The position numbers and the translations under genes are program-made. DNA of 64,000 nt from Chelativorans intermedius (GTDB lineage Bacteria; Pseudomonadota; Alphaproteobacteria; Rhizobiales; Rhizobiaceae): assembly GCF_025398255.1 (NCBI RefSeq), contig NZ_JAODNW010000010.1, positions 124,001 to 188,000 on the forward strand. Reading direction: 5' to 3'. Position 1 is the first letter of the stretch; each line of letters starts with the position of its first letter. Positions 23,230 through 31,857 of this stretch are shown here, one piece after another. Below the pieces are notes generated by a model. That model saw nothing but the letters and a program-made list of their open reading frames with translations, did no database searches and was not told the DNA's origin.

Positions 23230-24130
23230 ATCAGCAGGTTGTGATTCCGTCGGATTTGCGAAGATTCGATGGAGAGCACGATGCCGTGGACTGATATCAC
23301 CCGTCGCGACTATGCCCGTGGAGGCGCACGCTACGCAAGTGACCTGGGCGACGAGGAATGGGCGCTGATAGCCCCGCTGCTGCCTGGACCGAAGCCGGTC
23401 GGGCGACCGCGCGTGGCAAACCTGCGCGAGGTGGTGAATGCGATCCTCTACATGGCTTCGACGGGGTGCCAGTGGCGCATGCTCCCGAAGGACTTTCCAC
23501 TCTTCACCACGGTGCAGAACTATTTCTACGCCTGGCGCGACATGGGTGTGCTTCGGGCCATTAACAATACCCTCGTCATGACGGCGCGGGAGCAAGAGGG
23601 TCGGGAGGCAAGCCCGTCCGCCGGCGTCATCGACAGCCAATCCGTTAAGACCACCGAAAGCGGCGGTATCCGGGGCTTCGACGCCGGCAAAAAGATCAAT
23701 GGCCGCAAGCGCCACATCGTGACCGACACCAGCGGGTTGCTGGTCGGCCTCGTCGTGCACAGTGCTGCGGTCCAGGATCGCGACGGCGCCGCGCAGGTGC
23801 TCAAGTCCATCGTGAAGCGCTGGCCGTGGCTGCGCCATGTCTTCGCCGATGGCGGCTATGCAGGCCCAAAGCTGAAGGGCGCGCTGAAAAGGATCGGGAA
23901 CTTCGCGCTGGAGATCGTCAGAAGGTCCGATGGCGCAAGAGGCTTCCAGGTGCTGCCGCGCCGATGGGTGGTGGAACGGACATTCGCTTGGCTCGGTCGC
24001 TGTCGCCGACTGGCAAGGGATTTCGAAAGGACGATCGCGTCCGCCGAGGCCTGGATCCTCATTGCCAGCATCCGCCTGCTCACGCGGCGGCTCGCAAGAT
24101 CATGAAATCCAAGCCGTCTTTATGATTCAG
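23230..24130 (+). mobile_element. IS5-family insertion sequence, approximate limits
   Basis: A single intact transposase gene lies in about 0.9 kb between tRNA-Gln and vapBC. The exact ends are not resolved: the right flank reads TGATTCAGGCTC and the left flank contains AGGTTGTGATTC, but I could not pair them into a convincing terminal inverted repeat or see a clear target duplication. The limits given are the widest span of sequence that fits a typical IS5-type element. Confidence 0.6.
23281..24105 (+). CDS. IS5-family DDE transposase
   Basis: The 274-residue transposase has the N-terminal IS5 domain (DEEWALIAPLLPG; GCQWRMLPKDFP) and a DDE core: Asp about 117 in VIDSQSVKT, Asp about 189 in FADGGYAG and Glu about 231 in VVERTFAWLGRCRRLARDFE. 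It is a single continuous frame, so no programmed frameshift is needed. ATG 23281 follows GGAGAG; ATG 23269 is an alternative. The gene looks intact and potentially active. Confidence 0.92.
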   Translation: MPWTDITRRDYARGGARYASDLGDEEWALIAPLLPGPKPVGRPRVANLREVVNAILYMASTGCQWRMLPKDFPLFTTVQNYFYAWRDMGVLRAINNTLVMTAREQEGREASPSAGVIDSQSVKTTESGGIRGFDAGKKINGRKRHIVTDTSGLLVGLVVHSAAVQDRDGAAQVLKSIVKRWPWLRHVFADGGYAGPKLKGALKRIGNFALEIVRRSDGARGFQVLPRRWVVERTFAWLGRCRRLARDFERTIASAEAWILIASIRLLTRRLARS

Positions 24131-24258
24131 GCTCTAATACTCGATTTCTATCGCCCCCAATTTCAGGCGAATTCTGGCGTTCTCGCCCCCCATTGCCCAT
24201 TTTCCATATGTTAGTACGGATAGCACCGTAGCGACACGGCGTAATCACCGTATCTCGA

Positions 24259-24285
24259 TCGCCTATTGATTACAATCAAGGGCGA
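24259..24285 (-). terminator. Dyad just after vapC, possible terminator
   Basis: The sequence pairs TCGCC with GGCGA on the outside and TTGATT with AATCAA inside around a two-base loop, ending 1 nt from the vapC stop. No long T-tract follows on the minus strand, so termination is only one reading; a mobile-element end or protein site is possible. The 150 nt between this and the transposase gene hold nothing I recognise. Confidence 0.35.
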
Positions 24286-24286
24286 C

Positions 24287-24709
24287 CTAGTTTCGCCCTA
24301 CCCAATCTTCGAAGCGCAGCCCGTTTACCCTCTCAAACTCGCGCGTGTTGTTCGTCACCAGCACGCATTCGGCGGCCAGCGCATGCCCGGCGATCATCGT
24401 GTCATTGCCGCCAATGGGCGTTCCCCTGGACGCCAGGTCCCGCTTGATCCGCGTGGCATTCTCTGCCGCGACCGCGTCCCATGGCAGAATGGTGGAGAGA
24501 CGGGAGACGAAGGCATCCACCAGTCGCGCATGACGGGGCGAGGCGTTGCGGCCGACCGTGCCCAGCAGCATTTCATAATAGGTGATGACCGAAATAACGA
24601 TCTGGTGCTGGCCGTCCACGACCGCTTGCAGCCGCTCAAGCACGGAAGCGGGGCGCTCGCGCATGATGAACGAGCAGATATTGGTGTCGAGCATATAGAC
24701 GCCTGGCAT
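24287..24709 (-). CDS. vapC: VapC-type PIN-domain ribonuclease toxin
   Basis: The 140-residue PIN-domain protein has the acidic metal-site residues in order: YMLDTNICSF, the Glu of TYYEMLLG, NDTMIAGHALA, and the final LVTNNTREFERVNGL. VapC toxins are endoribonucleases, often cutting tRNA or rRNA. The gene follows vapB with TGA/ATG overlapping by 1 nt, so both come from one mRNA. All catalytic acids are present and the toxin should be functional. Confidence 0.92.
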   Translation of the reverse strand: MPGVYMLDTNICSFIMRERPASVLERLQAVVDGQHQIVISVITYYEMLLGTVGRNASPRHARLVDAFVSRLSTILPWDAVAAENATRIKRDLASRGTPIGGNDTMIAGHALAAECVLVTNNTREFERVNGLRFEDWVGRN

Positions 24710-24972
24710 CAGTGCTCCCCGTTTTCATCAAGGGAAAACCGTCCCTCTTCAATGAGGTCGGGCCGCTCGCGCAGGAAATCTGTGTCCGCGCTGGCTTCAT
24801 CCATGAAGGACAGCCAGTCCGGACGGACGGGGCGCAGCAGGATCGTATCGCCCTGCCGCTCGATGGTCAGTTCCGTCACTCCCTGGAACTCAAAGTCCTT
24901 GGGCAGGCGGATCGCCTGGTTGCGGTTGTTGCGAAAGATGGACACTTTTCGCGTGATGTCTGGGCGTGGCAT
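24709..24972 (-). CDS. vapB: VapB antitoxin (AbrB/MazE-type)
   Basis: The 87-residue antitoxin has an N-terminal swapped-hairpin DNA-binding domain (VSIFRNNRNQAIRLPKDFEF...GDTILLRPV) and a flexible acidic C-terminus that would wrap the toxin. ATG 24972 was chosen because GGAGG lies 6 nt upstream; the frame extends further but would run into the promoter. VapB with VapC normally represses its own promoter, and a matching palindrome lies directly upstream. Confidence 0.9.
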   Translation of the reverse strand: MPRPDITRKVSIFRNNRNQAIRLPKDFEFQGVTELTIERQGDTILLRPVRPDWLSFMDEASADTDFLRERPDLIEEGRFSLDENGEH

Positions 24973-24997
24973 GGCGGACCTCCATGATGATGGCAGC

Positions 24998-25025
24998 ATC
25001 ATAACATATGCCTTGCATATGTCAA
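24998..25025 (-). promoter_or_regulatory. vapBC promoter with embedded operator palindrome
   Basis: On the minus strand, a consensus -35 TTGACA (25020-25025) and -10 TATGAT (24998-25003) are 16 nt apart. The spacer contains a perfect inverted repeat, ACATATGC-AAG-GCATATGT (25004-25022), which overlaps the -35 and fills the spacer. This is the usual layout for autorepression by a VapBC complex. The leader to the vapB start is about 20 nt and contains GGAGG. Confidence 0.8.
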
Positions 25026-25168
25026 TTTCCAGCCTTACGCCGAAACCATCTCAAGCGCCTCCGCATCCTCCATGAGCACCTTGACCTCCGCTGGAGGCGA
25101 CACGCACAAAGTTCTAAATACTTCCAGGAACCCCAGCCAGCCTTTGCGCCAGAAGCACTCAGGCGCGA

Positions 25169-25285
25169 TTACGCGGCCGGCTTGAAGCCCAAACGCAATC
25201 CCAGCGCGTGAGCGACTTTTACAATCGTGGCAAAGCTGGGCTTCCCATCCTCGGAAAGCGCTTTGTAGAGTCCCTCGCGGCTCAT
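25169..25285 (-). pseudogene. Truncated HigA-like antitoxin remnant
   Basis: A 38-codon segment from ATG 25285 to TAA 25169 reads MSREGLYKALSEDGKPSFAT and continues IVKVAHALGLRLGFKPAA. That is the C-terminal helix-turn-helix half of the HigA-like addiction-module antidote family. The normal N-terminal half is absent: pgm ends 30 nt upstream, and the few upstream codons resembling the family (SAAAIRE) lie in another frame. No cognate toxin gene is adjacent. In the 25026-25168 stretch an open minus-strand frame ending at 25035 has no start or recognisable family. Confidence 0.7.
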
Positions 25286-25315
25286 TCCCGTATCGCAGCG
25301 GCTGAAGGTCTGGCC

Positions 25316-26671
25316 TCAGCCGGTGATGAGGCCCTTCAGCTCTGCCACCTTCTTTTCAAGCAGCGCCCTGTCGCCGCGCGTCTCCACGTTGAGGCGCAGC
25401 AGCGGCTCGGTGTTGGAGGCGCGCAGGTTGAAGCGCCAGTCATCGAACACCATGCCGAGGCCGTCGATGGTCTCAAGCTTCGGATTGGCGGGGGCGTAGT
25501 GGGCGGCTACCCTTTCCTGCACGCTCCCTGCATCTGCGACCGTGAAGTTGATCTCGCCCGAGCAGGGGAACTTGGCGATGCGCTCCTCCAGCGTTTCCGC
25601 CAGGCTCTGCCCGCTGGCCGAAAGCTCGCACACCACGGCGAGCCAGGCGAGCATGCCCGAATCGCAATAGGCGAAATCGCGGAAATAGTGGTGCGCGCTC
25701 ATCTCGCCGCCATAGATGGCGTTTTCCTCGCGCATCATGCGCTTGAAATAGGCGTGGCCGGTGCGGCAAGGCTTGGCCACGCCGCCGGCGCTTTCCACCA
25801 CGTCGATGGTGTTCCAGGTCAGCCTCGGGTCGTAGAGGACGGTGCTGCCCGGCGCCTTTTTCAGCATGCGCTGGGCGATCATGCCGACAAGATAGTAGCC
25901 CTCCACGAAGCGGCCCTTGTGGTCGTAGAGAAAGCAGCGGTCGAAATCGCCGTCCCAGGCGATGGCCAGATCGGCCCCGTGCTCGACCACCGCCTTGCTC
26001 GCCTTCTCGCGCTTCTCGGGCAGGAGAGGGTTGGGCACGCCGTTGGGCAGCCTCGGATCGGGCTCGTGGTCGATCTTGATGAAGGTGAAGGGCAGGTGCT
26101 CTTCCAGAAGGTCTATGATGGGCCCCGCGCAGCCATTGCCGGCATGGCAGACGATCTTGAACGGCGTGAGCTTCTCGCCGGCCACCTCTTCGAGCAGCCG
26201 CTCGATGTAGGCCCGGCGGTCGCAGACGGGATGCAGCGTGCCGCGCGCGCCGTAGCGATCCACCGCCGCCAGCGGCTCGCCGCTGCGCATCACGGCCTCT
26301 ATGGCGTTGAAGGCATTGTCGGGCGTGGCCGCCGCGGCGCCCTTCAGCACCATCTTGATGCCGTTGTAGTCCGGCGGGTTGTGGCTTGCCGTCACCATCA
26401 GGCCGGCATCGGCCCCGCTGCGGGCGGTGTGGAAATAGACCTCCTCGGTGCCGCACTGGCCGACGGGCAGCACGTCTACTCCGCTGTCGAGCAGGCCCTG
26501 GATGAGCGCACCGGCCAGCGCAGGGCTGTCGAGGCGCATGTCGTGCCCCACCACCACCGATCCCGGCGCCAGCGTCTTCTTCACCGCCTGGGCGAAGCGA
26601 TATGCGAAGACGGCGTTGATCTCGCCGGGGATCTGGCCGCGAACGTCATAGGCCTTGAATGGTGCGCTCAT
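25316..26671 (-). CDS. Phosphomannomutase/phosphoglucomutase
   Basis: The 451-residue alpha-D-phosphohexomutase interconverts hexose 6- and 1-phosphates (Man-6-P/Man-1-P, Glc-6-P/Glc-1-P) to feed nucleotide-sugar synthesis. The phosphoserine loop TASHNPPDYNG is near residue 95, the metal loop DGDFDRCF near 245, the sugar-binding GGEMSAHHYF near 325, and the phosphate-binding loop LRASNTEPLLRL near the C-terminus. ATG 26671 follows GGAGAGG. AlgC/ManB/ExoC-like enzymes of this type are often needed for exopolysaccharide, in line with its neighbours. Confidence 0.92.
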   Translation of the reverse strand: MSAPFKAYDVRGQIPGEINAVFAYRFAQAVKKTLAPGSVVVGHDMRLDSPALAGALIQGLLDSGVDVLPVGQCGTEEVYFHTARSGADAGLMVTASHNPPDYNGIKMVLKGAAAATPDNAFNAIEAVMRSGEPLAAVDRYGARGTLHPVCDRRAYIERLLEEVAGEKLTPFKIVCHAGNGCAGPIIDLLEEHLPFTFIKIDHEPDPRLPNGVPNPLLPEKREKASKAVVEHGADLAIAWDGDFDRCFLYDHKGRFVEGYYLVGMIAQRMLKKAPGSTVLYDPRLTWNTIDVVESAGGVAKPCRTGHAYFKRMMREENAIYGGEMSAHHYFRDFAYCDSGMLAWLAVVCELSASGQSLAETLEERIAKFPCSGEINFTVADAGSVQERVAAHYAPANPKLETIDGLGMVFDDWRFNLRASNTEPLLRLNVETRGDRALLEKKVAELKGLITG

Positions 26672-26880
26672 GCTCGTCCTCTCCTCGTTTCGTCGCCACC
26701 TAGTTAGGCGCTGGGCGCCGATCGCGCAACGCAAAGGAAAGGCCGCTGCCGCCGGCTCACCGCGTGTAACAGCGGCTGCGCCAGAGTGAATGCGGCTTTC
26801 TGTTGCGAAATATCCGTTATGTGCCTATTCACCGGGCGGTTTGGAAATGGATTCCGCGCCGGGGGCGCAAGGCAGGGTAC

Positions 26881-28002
26881 ATGCAGTTCATCGATCTCGG
26901 CGCGCAGCGCGCACGCATCCAGCCGGGGCTGGAGAAGAGGCTGGCCAAGGTGCTGGCGGAAGGCCGCTATATCCTCGGGCCGGAGGTCGCCGAGTTCGAG
27001 GAAAAGATCGCCGCCTATATCGGCGTCAGACACGCCGTGGCATGCGCCAGCGGCACCGACGCCCTGCTCATCCCGTTGATGGCCTTCGGGATCGGGCCGG
27101 GGGATGCCGTCTTCTGCCCGAGCTTTACCTTCGCCGCCACCGCGGAGGTGGTGGCGCTTGCCGGAGCCACGCCCGTTTTCGTGGATGTCGACCCGGATAC
27201 CTACAACATCGACCCGGAAAGCCTGGCGGCCGCGATCTCCCACGTGCGCGCGCAGGGCGGGCTGACGCCGCGGGCCGTCATCCCGGTGGACCTGTTCGGC
27301 CTGGCGGCCGACTATCGCGGGCTTGCCGAGATCGCCGTGCGGGAGGGCCTGCGTGTCATCGAGGATGCCGCCCAGGCCACGGGGGGCGCGCAGGGCAACA
27401 CCATGTGCGGCGCCTTCGGCGATGTCGCGGGCACCAGCTTCTATCCGGCCAAGCCGCTTGGCTGCTATGGCGACGGCGGCGCCATGTTCACCAATGACGG
27501 GGAACTGGTGGAGATTCTGCGCTCCATCGCCTTCCACGGCAAGGGTGCCAGCCAGTACGACAATGTGCGCCTCGGGCTCAACTCGCGTCTCGACACGCTG
27601 CAGGCGGCGGTGCTGCTCGAAAAGCTCGCCATCCTGCCGGAGGAGATGGAGCTGCGTCAGGAGGTTGCCGCGCGCTACAACGAACTTCTTGCCGATGCGG
27701 TGAAGGTGCCCGTCGTGCCGGCAGGCAATCGTTCGGCCTGGGCGCAATATGCCATCGAGACCCCGGCGCGCGACAGGGTGCGCGCACGCCTGCAGGAAGA
27801 GGGAATTCCCTCCGTCGTCTATTACGAGAAGCCGCTGCACCTGCAGCAGGCATATGCGGCTTATCCGCGCACGCCGAAGGGACTGCCGGTTTCGGAGAGC
27901 CTGCCGGAGCGGATCCTCTGCCTGCCGATGCATCCCTATCTTGCGCGGGACGATCAGGAGCGTATCGCCCGGATCGTCCGCCGCGCCGTGGCGGAGGGGT
28001 AG
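26881..28002 (+). CDS. DegT/DnrJ/EryC1/StrS-family sugar aminotransferase
   Basis: This 373-residue PLP enzyme aminates a keto sugar nucleotide. It has the N-terminal FIDLGAQRARIQPGLE, ASGTDALLIPL for PLP-phosphate binding, PSFTFAATAEVVALAG, the VDVDPDTYNI strand, the Asp of IEDAAQATGG, and the internal-aldimine Lys about 190 in SFYPAKPLGCYGDGG. WbpE/PglE-like members act on products of CapD/PglF dehydratases, so the enzyme at 20935-22878 may supply its substrate. ATG 26881 gives the family's usual N-terminus; the in-frame start 26803 is less likely. Confidence 0.9.
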   Translation: MQFIDLGAQRARIQPGLEKRLAKVLAEGRYILGPEVAEFEEKIAAYIGVRHAVACASGTDALLIPLMAFGIGPGDAVFCPSFTFAATAEVVALAGATPVFVDVDPDTYNIDPESLAAAISHVRAQGGLTPRAVIPVDLFGLAADYRGLAEIAVREGLRVIEDAAQATGGAQGNTMCGAFGDVAGTSFYPAKPLGCYGDGGAMFTNDGELVEILRSIAFHGKGASQYDNVRLGLNSRLDTLQAAVLLEKLAILPEEMELRQEVAARYNELLADAVKVPVVPAGNRSAWAQYAIETPARDRVRARLQEEGIPSVVYYEKPLHLQQAYAAYPRTPKGLPVSESLPERILCLPMHPYLARDDQERIARIVRRAVAEG

Positions 28003-28193
28003 GTCGACCCGTGATGGGCCCGTCGGGAAGAACATTCCGCATTCGGCCCGATCGGCGCAAAAGGAAGGCCATGAGAACCTGCCCATTGGGTTGGTGCGCC
28101 TTGAGAGGCTTGAGACGGGCGTGCTATCCCGACGCGGTTTCCGGCGCTGCGAAACAGGCGGCGCCCGACATGAGGACGAGGTTGTAGCGACAG

Positions 28194-29099
28194 ATGCCGG
28201 CACCGCTTACCCATCTCCAGCGCCTGGAGGCCGAATCGATCCACATCATGCGCGAGGTCGCGGCGACCTTCGCCAAGCCGGTCATGCTCTACTCGATCGG
28301 CAAGGACTCCTCGGTTCTTTTGCATCTGGCCATGAAGGCCTTCTATCCGGCCAAGCCGCCTTTCCCCTTCCTGCATGTGGACACCACCTGGAAGTTCCGC
28401 GAGATGATCGCGTTTCGCGACCGCATGGCCGCGGAGCTGGGTTTCGACCTGCTGGTGCACATCAACGAGGAGGGCGTGCGCGACGGCATCAACCCGATCG
28501 ACCACGGCTCCAACACGCACACCCACATCATGAAGACTGTGGCGCTGCGCCAGGCGCTCGACAAGTACGGCTTCGATGCCGCTTTCGGCGGGGCGCGCCG
28601 CGACGAGGAGAAGAGCCGCGCCAAGGAGCGCATCTTCTCCTTCCGCACCGCCACCCATGCCTGGGACCCCAAGAACCAGCGCCCGGAGATGTGGAAGATC
28701 TACAACACGCGTGTCGCCAAGGGCGAGTCGATCCGCGTCTTCCCGCTGTCCAACTGGACCGAGCTCGACATCTGGCAGTACATTCTGCAGGAGAACATCC
28801 CCATCGTGCCGCTCTACTTTGCCAGGAAGCGGCCCGTGGTGGAGCGGGACGGCATGCTCATCATGGTGGATGACGACAGGTTGAAGCTGCAGCCCGGAGA
28901 GAAGGTGGAGGAGCGCATGGTGCGCTTCCGCACCCTGGGCTGCTATCCGCTGACCGGGGCCATCGAGTCGACGGCGCAGACGCTGGAGGAGGTGGTGGCG
29001 GAAATGCTGACGGCCCGCACGTCCGAACGCCAGGGCCGTCTCATCGACCGCGACGAAGCGGGATCCATGGAAAAGAAGAAGCGGGAAGGGTATTTCTGA
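28194..29099 (+). CDS. cysD: Sulfate adenylyltransferase subunit 2
   Basis: CysD forms adenosine 5'-phosphosulfate (APS) from sulfate and ATP, driven by the CysN GTPase. The 301-residue protein has the PP-loop [18 protein letters not shown] (about 33-50), [13 protein letters not shown], and [20 protein letters not shown], and ends in the conserved [11 protein letters not shown]. The stop overlaps the cysNC start (TGATG), so translation is coupled. The 190-nt gap upstream holds no gene or riboswitch I can recognise. Confidence 0.95.
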   Translation: MPAPLTHLQRLEAESIHIMREVAATFAKPVMLYSIGKDSSVLLHLAMKAFYPAKPPFPFLHVDTTWKFREMIAFRDRMAAELGFDLLVHINEEGVRDGINPIDHGSNTHTHIMKTVALRQALDKYGFDAAFGGARRDEEKSRAKERIFSFRTATHAWDPKNQRPEMWKIYNTRVAKGESIRVFPLSNWTELDIWQYILQENIPIVPLYFARKRPVVERDGMLIMVDDDRLKLQPGEKVEERMVRFRTLGCYPLTGAIESTAQTLEEVVAEMLTARTSERQGRLIDRDEAGSMEKKKREGYF

Positions 29100-31012
29100 T
29101 GCTGCAGGAAAAAGGCTCCGCGCTTCCCGAGCCCGACATCGCCGACATCCGCAACTACCTGGCAAGCCAGGAGAACAAGACGCTTCTGCGCTTCCTGACC
29201 TGCGGTTCGGTGGACGATGGGAAGTCGACGCTGATCGGCCGGCTTCTCTATGACACAAAGCTGATCTTCGAGGATCAGCTTGCCGCTCTCGAGCAGGATT
29301 CGAAGAAGCACGGCACGGCGGGTGAGGAGATCGACTTCGCCCTGCTGGTGGACGGGCTGGAGGCCGAGCGCGAGCAGGGGATCACCATCGACGTCGCCTA
29401 TCGCTTCTTCTCGACACCGAAGCGCAAGTTCATCGTCGCAGACACGCCCGGCCACGAGCAATATACGCGCAACATGGCCACCGGCGCCTCGACGGCCGAT
29501 CTCGCCGTGGTGCTGATCGACGCGCGCCAGGGCGTGCTGCCGCAGACGCGACGCCACTCCATCATCGCCTCGCTTCTGGGCATCCGCCACATCGTGCTGG
29601 CGGTCAACAAGATCGACCTTGTGGGCTTCGACGAGGCCGTCTTCGCGAAGATCGTTGCCGACTACGAGGCGTTTTCCAAGGATCTGGGCTTTGTCTCCGT
29701 GGTGCCCATTCCCATGTCGGCGCGCTATGGCGACAACGTCACCCGGGCATCGGAAAACACGCCGTGGTATTCCGGCCCCTCGCTGCTCGACCATCTGGAG
29801 ACGGTGGACGTGGAGGAGGGACTGGCCGAGCGGCCCTTCCGCTTCCCCGTGCAATATGTCAACCGGCCCAATCTCGACTTCCGCGGCTTTGCGGGAACGG
29901 TCGCCTCCGGCTCCATCGGGGTGGGCGAGGACGTGGTGGTGGCCAAGTCGGGGAAGCGTTCGCGCATCAAGCGCATCGTCACCCATGACGGCGATCGCGA
30001 GCGGGCCTTCGAGGGCGAGGCGGTGACGCTGCTGCTCGCGGACGAGATCGAGGTTTCGCGCGGCAACATGCTGGTGGCGCCGGATGCACGCCCGTATGTG
30101 GCCGACCAGCTTGCCGCCAATGTCGTCTGGTTCGACGAGCATCCGCTGCTGCCCGGCCGCATGTATCTGCTGCGCACCGAGACGGACCAGGTGAACGCGA
30201 CGGTCAGCCACCTGAAGCACCGCGTGAACATCCACAATTTCGCCCACGAGGCGGCCAAGTGCCTGGAGCTCAACGAAGTCGGCGTGTGCAACTTCTCGCT
30301 CCAGGCGCCGATTGCCTTCGATTCCTTCGAGGACAATCGCACCACCGGCGCCTTCGTGCTGATCGACCGGCTGACCAACGCCACGGTGGGCGCCGGGATG
30401 ATCCTCTATCCGCTGCGCCGGGCGGCCAACATCCATTGGCAGGCTCTGGACGTGACCAAGGCGTCGCGCGCCGAGCTCAAGCACCAGAAGCCGGCCGTCC
30501 TGTGGTTCACCGGACTTTCGGGCTCCGGCAAGTCGACCATCGCCAACCTTCTGGAAAGGAAGCTGCACGCCGCGGGCCGCCACACCTACATCCTCGACGG
30601 CGACAATGTGCGCCATGGCCTCAACCGCGATCTCGGCTTCACCGAGGAAGACCGGGTGGAAAACATCCGCCGCGTGGCCGAGGTGGCGAGGCTGATGGCC
30701 GATGCCGGTCTCATCGTGCTCGTCTCCTTCATTTCTCCGTTCCGCGCCGAGCGCCGCATGGCGCGCGACCTGATGGACGAGGGCGAGTTCATCGAGGTGT
30801 TCGTGGATACCCCCTTCGAGGAATGCGCCAGGCGAGACCCCAAGGGCCTTTATGCGCGCGCGCTCAAGGGCGAGATCAAGAACTTCACCGGCGTCGATTC
30901 GCCCTATGAGGAGCCCGAGCTGGCAGATGTCCACCTGAAGACGGCGGGCCGCGAGCCCGAGGAGCTGGCAGACGAATTGGAAGCCTGGCTCAGGGAGCGC
31001 GGCTATTGCTGA
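29099..31012 (+). CDS. cysNC: Bifunctional sulfate adenylyltransferase subunit 1/APS kinase
   Basis: The 637-residue protein fuses a CysN GTPase to a CysC kinase. The N-terminal half has the P-loop GSVDDGKST (36-44), DTPGHEQ near 114, NKIDLVG near 171 and EF-Tu-like beta barrels to about 440. The C-terminal half has the APS-kinase P-loop GLSGSGKST near 472, then [15 protein letters not shown] and [19 protein letters not shown]. Together with CysD it makes PAPS. The fusion matches rhizobial NodQ/CysNC. It overlaps cysQ by 7 nt. Confidence 0.96.
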   Translation: MLQEKGSALPEPDIADIRNYLASQENKTLLRFLTCGSVDDGKSTLIGRLLYDTKLIFEDQLAALEQDSKKHGTAGEEIDFALLVDGLEAEREQGITIDVAYRFFSTPKRKFIVADTPGHEQYTRNMATGASTADLAVVLIDARQGVLPQTRRHSIIASLLGIRHIVLAVNKIDLVGFDEAVFAKIVADYEAFSKDLGFVSVVPIPMSARYGDNVTRASENTPWYSGPSLLDHLETVDVEEGLAERPFRFPVQYVNRPNLDFRGFAGTVASGSIGVGEDVVVAKSGKRSRIKRIVTHDGDRERAFEGEAVTLLLADEIEVSRGNMLVAPDARPYVADQLAANVVWFDEHPLLPGRMYLLRTETDQVNATVSHLKHRVNIHNFAHEAAKCLELNEVGVCNFSLQAPIAFDSFEDNRTTGAFVLIDRLTNATVGAGMILYPLRRAANIHWQALDVTKASRAELKHQKPAVLWFTGLSGSGKSTIANLLERKLHAAGRHTYILDGDNVRHGLNRDLGFTEEDRVENIRRVAEVARLMADAGLIVLVSFISPFRAERRMARDLMDEGEFIEVFVDTPFEECARRDPKGLYARALKGEIKNFTGVDSPYEEPELADVHLKTAGREPEELADELEAWLRERGYC

Positions 31013-31827
31013 CCGCCGAGACGCACCACCCGCAGGACGATGCGGCCCTGCTGGCGCTGTTCGAGGAGCTGGCACTGGCCGCCGGCCGGGCCATCATGCG
31101 GCACTATGAGGCAGGCGTCCGTGTCGAGGAGAAGGCCGATGCTTCGCCGGTGACGGCGGCCGACCGCGACGGCGAGAAGATCATTCTGGACGGCCTGCGC
31201 GCCCGCCTTCCCGGCCTGCCCTGCGTTTCGGAGGAAGCGGCCTCGGCCGGCCATCTGCCGGCGTGCGGCGAGGACGACTTCATTCTCGTCGATCCGCTGG
31301 ACGGCACGCGCGAGTTCATCAACCGCCGCGCCGACTTCACGGTAAACATCGCGCTCGTCAGGAAGGGGGCGCCGGTGCTGGGCGTCGTCCATGCGCCGGC
31401 GCGCCGGCTCCTCTATTCGGGCCGTCCGGGGCACGCCTTCGAGGCGCACACGCCCGACGGTGCGTCGCTTGCCGAACGGCACGAGATCGCCGCCCGCCCG
31501 CTGCGCACGCCGCCGGCCATTGTTGCCAGCCGCTCTCACTCCACCCCGGAGACGGAAGCCTTCATCGCCCGCCATCCGGGGGCGGAGACGGTCTCCATCG
31601 GTTCGTCACTGAAGTTCTGCATCCTCGCCCGAGGCGAAGCCGATGTCTATCCGCGCTTCGGGCGCACCATGCAGTGGGACACCGCAGCGGGCGACGCCGT
31701 TCTGCGCGCTGCAGGCGGGCGCACGCTGACGCTGGACGGCGCGCCGCTTACCTATGGGCCCAAGGGCGGCCACGGGCTGGACGCCTTCGCCAATCCCTTC
31801 TTCATCGCCGAGGGCAGGCCGGCTTAG
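31006..31827 (+). CDS. cysQ: 3'(2'),5'-bisphosphate nucleotidase
   Basis: CysQ hydrolyses PAP, the by-product of PAPS use, to AMP and phosphate. The 273-residue inositol-monophosphatase-fold protein has the metal-site motifs VSEEAA near 71, [12 protein letters not shown] near 95, and [15 protein letters not shown] near 224. The start is TTG 31006, 7 nt inside cysNC; this unusual start is supported by the overlap and by sequence continuity. Its place after cysD-cysNC makes a make-and-recycle PAPS operon. Confidence 0.93.
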   Translation: MLTAETHHPQDDAALLALFEELALAAGRAIMRHYEAGVRVEEKADASPVTAADRDGEKIILDGLRARLPGLPCVSEEAASAGHLPACGEDDFILVDPLDGTREFINRRADFTVNIALVRKGAPVLGVVHAPARRLLYSGRPGHAFEAHTPDGASLAERHEIAARPLRTPPAIVASRSHSTPETEAFIARHPGAETVSIGSSLKFCILARGEADVYPRFGRTMQWDTAAGDAVLRAAGGRTLTLDGAPLTYGPKGGHGLDAFANPFFIAEGRPA

Positions 31828-31857
31828 GCCGGTGCCGCGCGATGCCGCCGCACCCCG

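Noticed and set aside
23102-25315. A genomic island with att sites at tRNA-Gln
   Set aside because: No integrase gene and no repeat of the tRNA 3' end were seen in the window; only an insertion-prone zone can be supported.
25208-26707. A 499-codon plus-strand frame antisense to the phosphohexomutase
   Set aside because: The minus-strand enzyme has all catalytic motifs; the plus-strand product is low-complexity His/Ala/Gly-rich shadow.
28003-28193. A riboswitch or attenuator before cysD
   Set aside because: The 190-nt leader shows no SAM-type or other known riboswitch core, and no leader peptide with a run of regulatory codons.
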